DNA of 64,000 nt from Ectocarpus siliculosus (Eukaryota; Sar; Phaeophyceae; Ectocarpales; Ectocarpaceae): positions 3,636,440 through 3,700,439 of the forward strand of contig FN649758.1 in NCBI GenBank assembly GCA_000310025.1. Direction: 5' to 3'. A program made the translations under genes and the position numbers. Shown one piece after another: positions 62,001 to 64,000 of the stretch. How positions within the stretch are numbered: position 1 is the stretch's first letter; the number at the start of each line of letters is the position of its first letter. The notes under the pieces are model-generated. The model saw nothing but the letters and a program-made list of their open reading frames with translations, was not told the origin of the DNA and did no database searches.

Positions 62001-63795
62001 GTCCATGTGTCCATGTGTCCATGTTCGTTCATGTGTTCATGTGAGTCCATGTTTTTCATGTGAAGAAGAAGTCTATACAACAAGCCCAGCACATCTTTCC
62101 TCCTTGGCGCGAGTTCGCCGAGTTGCCGACACCCTATTCAACACACGTCTTGCGACAAGCTACCCCCAGTTCGGATCATCCTAACAGGCTGAGGCATTTT
62201 ACGTCTGGGACTAGAGGGAGGCGATTCTGCCCCTTGCCTCCTGAGCGACGACGTGAAGTCAATGGCGGGGTGAAATGGTCGCGTAGATCTATTGCCGCCC
62301 CCCACCTCGCCAGTGATGGGTCCTGTGGGAACAACTCTCGGCCCTCTCGAGGACGCGCGACCAAGAGGACGCGTGACCAGTGTTGTAACAGCTAAGGCAT
62401 GCAGAAGCTGAGTACGCCCCCCCCCCTACCCTTGTTTTCCCCCGGTTGCTGTACGTTGCCAATGCCAGGAGCCGGCGAGCGTGCGTGTCGTCCGGCCCCG
62501 AGATGGCCCTGATTTCGGTCGCGAGGCTGACAGCCGGGGCGCTGTTCCCGAGCATCTTCTTCTGCGTGCTCTCCAAGTGCTACGCCACGCGCTACCTCTT
62601 GCACCACAGCTGGCTGACCTTTATCATCGACTTCGAGCCTTCGCACAAGCTCCACACCTGTGAGTTTTTTGTTTGGAGGGCGCGTGCCCTCGATGCTTCC
62701 GCCGTTTTCGGCGTGTTTACAGCCCTGCGCCTTTGTAATCGGTCTCTCGCTCGCTCAAGGGTTGTCGCGAACCTCTCGGTAAGTTTCGTGGAAATTTCTT
62801 GGTGGTTGTGGTAGCGCTCGGTTCCGTTCGTGTCGGGGTTGGGGTTGTGGCGGCGGCGACAGTCTTTGGTTTTGGTAAGTAGGGCAAGGGGTGACGCGTT
62901 GTGATTCAGGTATAGGGCACAGACGGTGTTTCGCTGACCACTTTGGAGCATGTTCACGTCCAAAGCAGCTCCATTGTTCAACGAGTTTCTCGTGTCACAA
63001 GAACACAGGAAGGCATACCAGTAGGTTATCCAATCTTTTGGGGTTGTGTTTTTCCCATTCTCTAACCCTCTGTCTGCCTGTCTGCCTGTCTGTTTATCTC
63101 TCTCTCGCTCGTTCTCTCTCTCTTTCTCTTTGTCGACAGACTTCGGAGTGCTGATTCTGCTCTGCAGTGTCGTCCACAGCGTGTGTCACATCGCGGTCGG
63201 CGCCCTGCAACGCCGCGCGGACCACGCCTTCAAAGACGAGATAAACCGCTCGGGCCTGGTGGCTGTGCTGCTGCTCTTGCCGATAGCCCTGCCCATGACC
63301 ATGCGGTTGGCTAAAACAAAAGTGAGAAGTCGTTTTTCGTGCTGTCTTTGCTCTCTTTCGCGGATATCTCCCGGTATCGTCTTGGTTTCCGAGCGTTGTG
63401 ACACCCCAGGTCCCGCAAGAGGTTTACAGATCTGTGGCTCTAACCGGCTTTTCGCTGCCCCGTGTTGTCCCCGTTGTTTCGCACGTGATAACGAAACACC
63501 CCAGCTCACGTTCGAGGCGAGGAAGTACCTGCACCTGCTGTTCATCCCGTTCATGATTGCCGTCTGCTTCCACGGGAGGGCGCTCCAGATCCTGGGCGCC
63601 ATCCTCCTCGCGTGGTACCTGCTGGACCGCTTGTACTTCACTACCAAGATGTCAGTGTCGCCGCCTTAGGCACGTGTTCTAGTCCCTTTTCTTTGACTGG
63701 TGATTGGTTGCGCTCCTTCTAGCCGTCATTTTTTTTATTTTATTTTTCGAGGAAGCCATGCGCCTGGTCACGGGTGAAGAAGTAGTGGCGTCCCC

Positions 63796-63829
<34 letters not shown>

Positions 63830-64000
63830 TTTCGACGGGTTTCCGATGACACACCATGTTGGGGTCGTCCGCCGGCCTGTCCTTGAGGTGACGTGACGCT
63901 TGTTGGCGTCGGTGTACCGACAGTTCATGAGCGTCTTCCTTCGTAGATCCGTCTACGCACTCCAGCTTCTACCAACCCCCCCCCCCCCCCCAAATGGGGG
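56037..64000 (+). CDS. NADPH oxidase / ferric-reductase family flavocytochrome, copy 2 (5' part, runs off the window)
   Basis: Exons: 56037-56753, 57218-57303, 62469-62659, 63140-63321, 63505-63650. Phases are 0, 2, 1, 0, 2, as in copy 1. Lengths of exons 2-5 are 86, 191, 182 and 146, against 86, 191, 179 and 146 in copy 1. Exon 1 is a cytosolic Gly/Ser/Arg-rich tail of 239 residues, less repetitive than in copy 1, ending in the conserved TALKL just before the first membrane helix. The membrane core keeps the haem-type histidines (HKLHTYFG, VVHSVCH, YLHLLF, CFHGR). The FAD and NADPH domains lie beyond the window. After 63650 a GTCAGT donor follows. The next exon is not settled: the candidate near 63947 does not clearly continue the family pattern. 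Intron 2 is 5.2 kb because it contains a retrotransposon. Copy 1's intron 2 is 0.9 kb. Confidence 0.86.
57499..57672. mobile_element. Foldback (MITE-like) element in oxidase copy 2 intron 2
   Basis: The ends GTCGTAGGCCTCTATAAGGC (57499) and the complement of ACCCGCCTTATAGAGGGCCT (57648-57672) pair over about 24 bp with one gap. Inside, GGGTGAATCTCTTGGC is echoed by GGCGAGTGAATCGGTTGGC as a direct repeat. It has no coding potential. No target duplication is visible. Confidence 0.65.
58379..58709 (+). repeat. 5' LTR of the Copia element
   Basis: Starts TGATAGATATAC and ends ATCCTAACA. It contains a tandem cluster of GTCCATGT-type octamers. No match to a common tRNA 3' end is obvious directly after it; instead, a perfect 14-bp palindrome GTGTGATATCACAC lies just downstream. 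Confidence 0.95.
58754..58761 (+). promoter_or_regulatory. TATA-like box upstream of the gag-like frame
   Basis: TATAAAAG lies between the 5' LTR and the ATG at 58783, only 22 bp before that ATG. Retrotransposon transcription normally starts inside the LTR, so this position would be unusual if functional. It may be coincidental. Confidence 0.35.
58783..59157 (+). CDS. gag-like frame of the Copia element (short)
   Basis: A 124-codon open frame just inside the 5' LTR. The N-terminal part is acidic and predicted helical (SLTEEDRQALSAHIKEEVE), followed by a charged, Pro-rich stretch. Position and composition suggest the N-terminus of a gag protein. I see no zinc knuckle. It ends where the remaining gag would be expected, so it is either truncated by the internal deletion or an incomplete nucleocapsid. 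Confidence 0.55.
   Translation: MEALDLSSLTEEDRQALSAHIKEEVERGVQEKIKFTEEKRPASESVDKPPDGGDPRHARPAGTALDPQPEDQPRSLEDRLVESFARAMRRTNTPGEETREVLPPKDTIRVSPVCITCSPIYGCV
59491..59620 (+). repeat. 54-bp tandem repeat inside the Copia element
   Basis: The unit starts AAGGTTGCCAGT and recurs at 59491, 59545 and 59599 (last copy partial). It contains CCACA(CA)AAACTGCGAGGTT. It lies in the non-coding middle of the element. Confidence 0.88.
60696..61573 (+). pseudogene. Copia reverse transcriptase end and RNase H, disrupted
   Basis: Frame 60696-60998 holds the end of reverse transcriptase: SKQTYAEEL, then SLMRLATQTRPDIANAV, the typical TRPDI signature. It stops at a TAG (60996-60998) where the family continues in the same frame. 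The following frame (to about 61330) has the RNase H start FADADYASKAADRRSVSG and STTEAEYVSLAD. The family then continues in another frame with EDNQGAIQLAQNP and SKHIDVRHHFIRD, ending at 61573, so there is a one-base frameshift near 61325. Integrase and the catalytic part of reverse transcriptase are absent. It cannot make a functional polyprotein. Confidence 0.88.
61856..62186 (+). repeat. 3' LTR of the Copia element
   Basis: Appears identical by eye to the 5' LTR over all 331 bp. It is preceded by a G-rich polypurine tract and followed by the target duplication GGCTG. Confidence 0.95.
63797..63824. repeat. (GT)n microsatellite
   Basis: A short GT array in the intron after oxidase copy 2 exon 5. 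A poly-C run close to the window end (63977-63992) adds further low complexity. Confidence 0.92.

Larger units (their letters stand above)
58379..62186 (+). mobile_element. Copia-type LTR retrotransposon, internally deleted
   Basis: A 3,808-bp insertion in intron 2 of the second oxidase gene, in the sense orientation. Two 331-bp LTRs (58379-58709 and 61856-62186) begin TG and end CA and look identical by eye. A 5-bp target duplication, GGCTG, flanks it (58374-58378 and 62187-62191). A G-rich polypurine tract (AGCAGGGGGGC) abuts the 3' LTR. Internally there is a short gag-like frame, then about 1.5 kb without recognisable pol, then the end of reverse transcriptase and RNase H. Protease, integrase and most of reverse transcriptase are missing. 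The order RT then RNase H directly before the 3' LTR fits Copia, where integrase lies upstream. Copying would need enzymes supplied by another element. Confidence 0.95.

Noticed and set aside
63940-64000. Exon 6 of oxidase copy 2
   Set aside because: An acceptor-like GTAG precedes 63947, but neither phase gives a sequence that clearly continues the FAD domain before the poly-C run and the window end.

Overview
This is nuclear DNA from a eukaryote, most likely a brown alga (Ectocarpus-like) or a close stramenopile. That is my inference from three things: very intron-rich genes with small exons and large introns, a heterokont-type bipartite plastid-targeting N-terminus with Phe at the predicted cleavage point, and abundant microsatellites and dispersed repeats. 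There is one 100-base run of N (18335-18434), so this is a scaffold with an assembly gap. Most of the window is intron or repeat, and the real coding sequence sits in six loci.

Layout: 1-5984 has no gene I can support. 5985-7835 (+) encodes a protein with a ZU5-like beta domain. 7836-14162 is repeat territory with tRNA-derived SINE-like copies nested in an older repeat. 14163-25317 (+) is a 14-exon NADPH oxidase/ferric-reductase family gene. 25318-31399 holds repeats, including large inverted pairs. 31400-32556 (+) encodes a small secreted cysteine-rich protein. 32557-38210 holds a segmental duplication of about 865 bp and an in-frame 96/93-bp repeat. 38211-47255 (-) is a 9-exon DUF1995 gene predicted to be plastid-targeted. 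47627-47843 is a small terminal-inverted-repeat element. 48526-52987 (-) is a 9-exon, apparently intact MULE-type transposase gene with a SWIM zinc finger. 56037 to the window end (+) is a second, incomplete NADPH-oxidase-like gene. Its exons 2-5 match those of the first copy in length (one differs by a codon) and in intron phase.

Intron 2 of the second oxidase gene carries a foldback element and a 3.8-kb Copia-type LTR retrotransposon. The retrotransposon has LTRs that look identical and a 5-bp target duplication, but a deleted, nonsense-bearing and frameshifted interior. The two oxidase genes point the same way about 31 kb apart, on either side of the unrelated DUF1995 and transposase genes, so the arrangement looks like an old tandem duplication opened up by other sequence. 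I see no operon-like or pathway linkage between the loci.

All splice sites were chosen by eye from GT/AG signals, reading-frame phase and family motifs. The five complete or near-complete models stay in frame across every junction. I found no clearly novel multi-gene system. The most useful leads are the young but defective Copia copy, the intact transposase gene, the paired oxidases (one with a possibly missing exon at the gap) and several undescribed repeat families.
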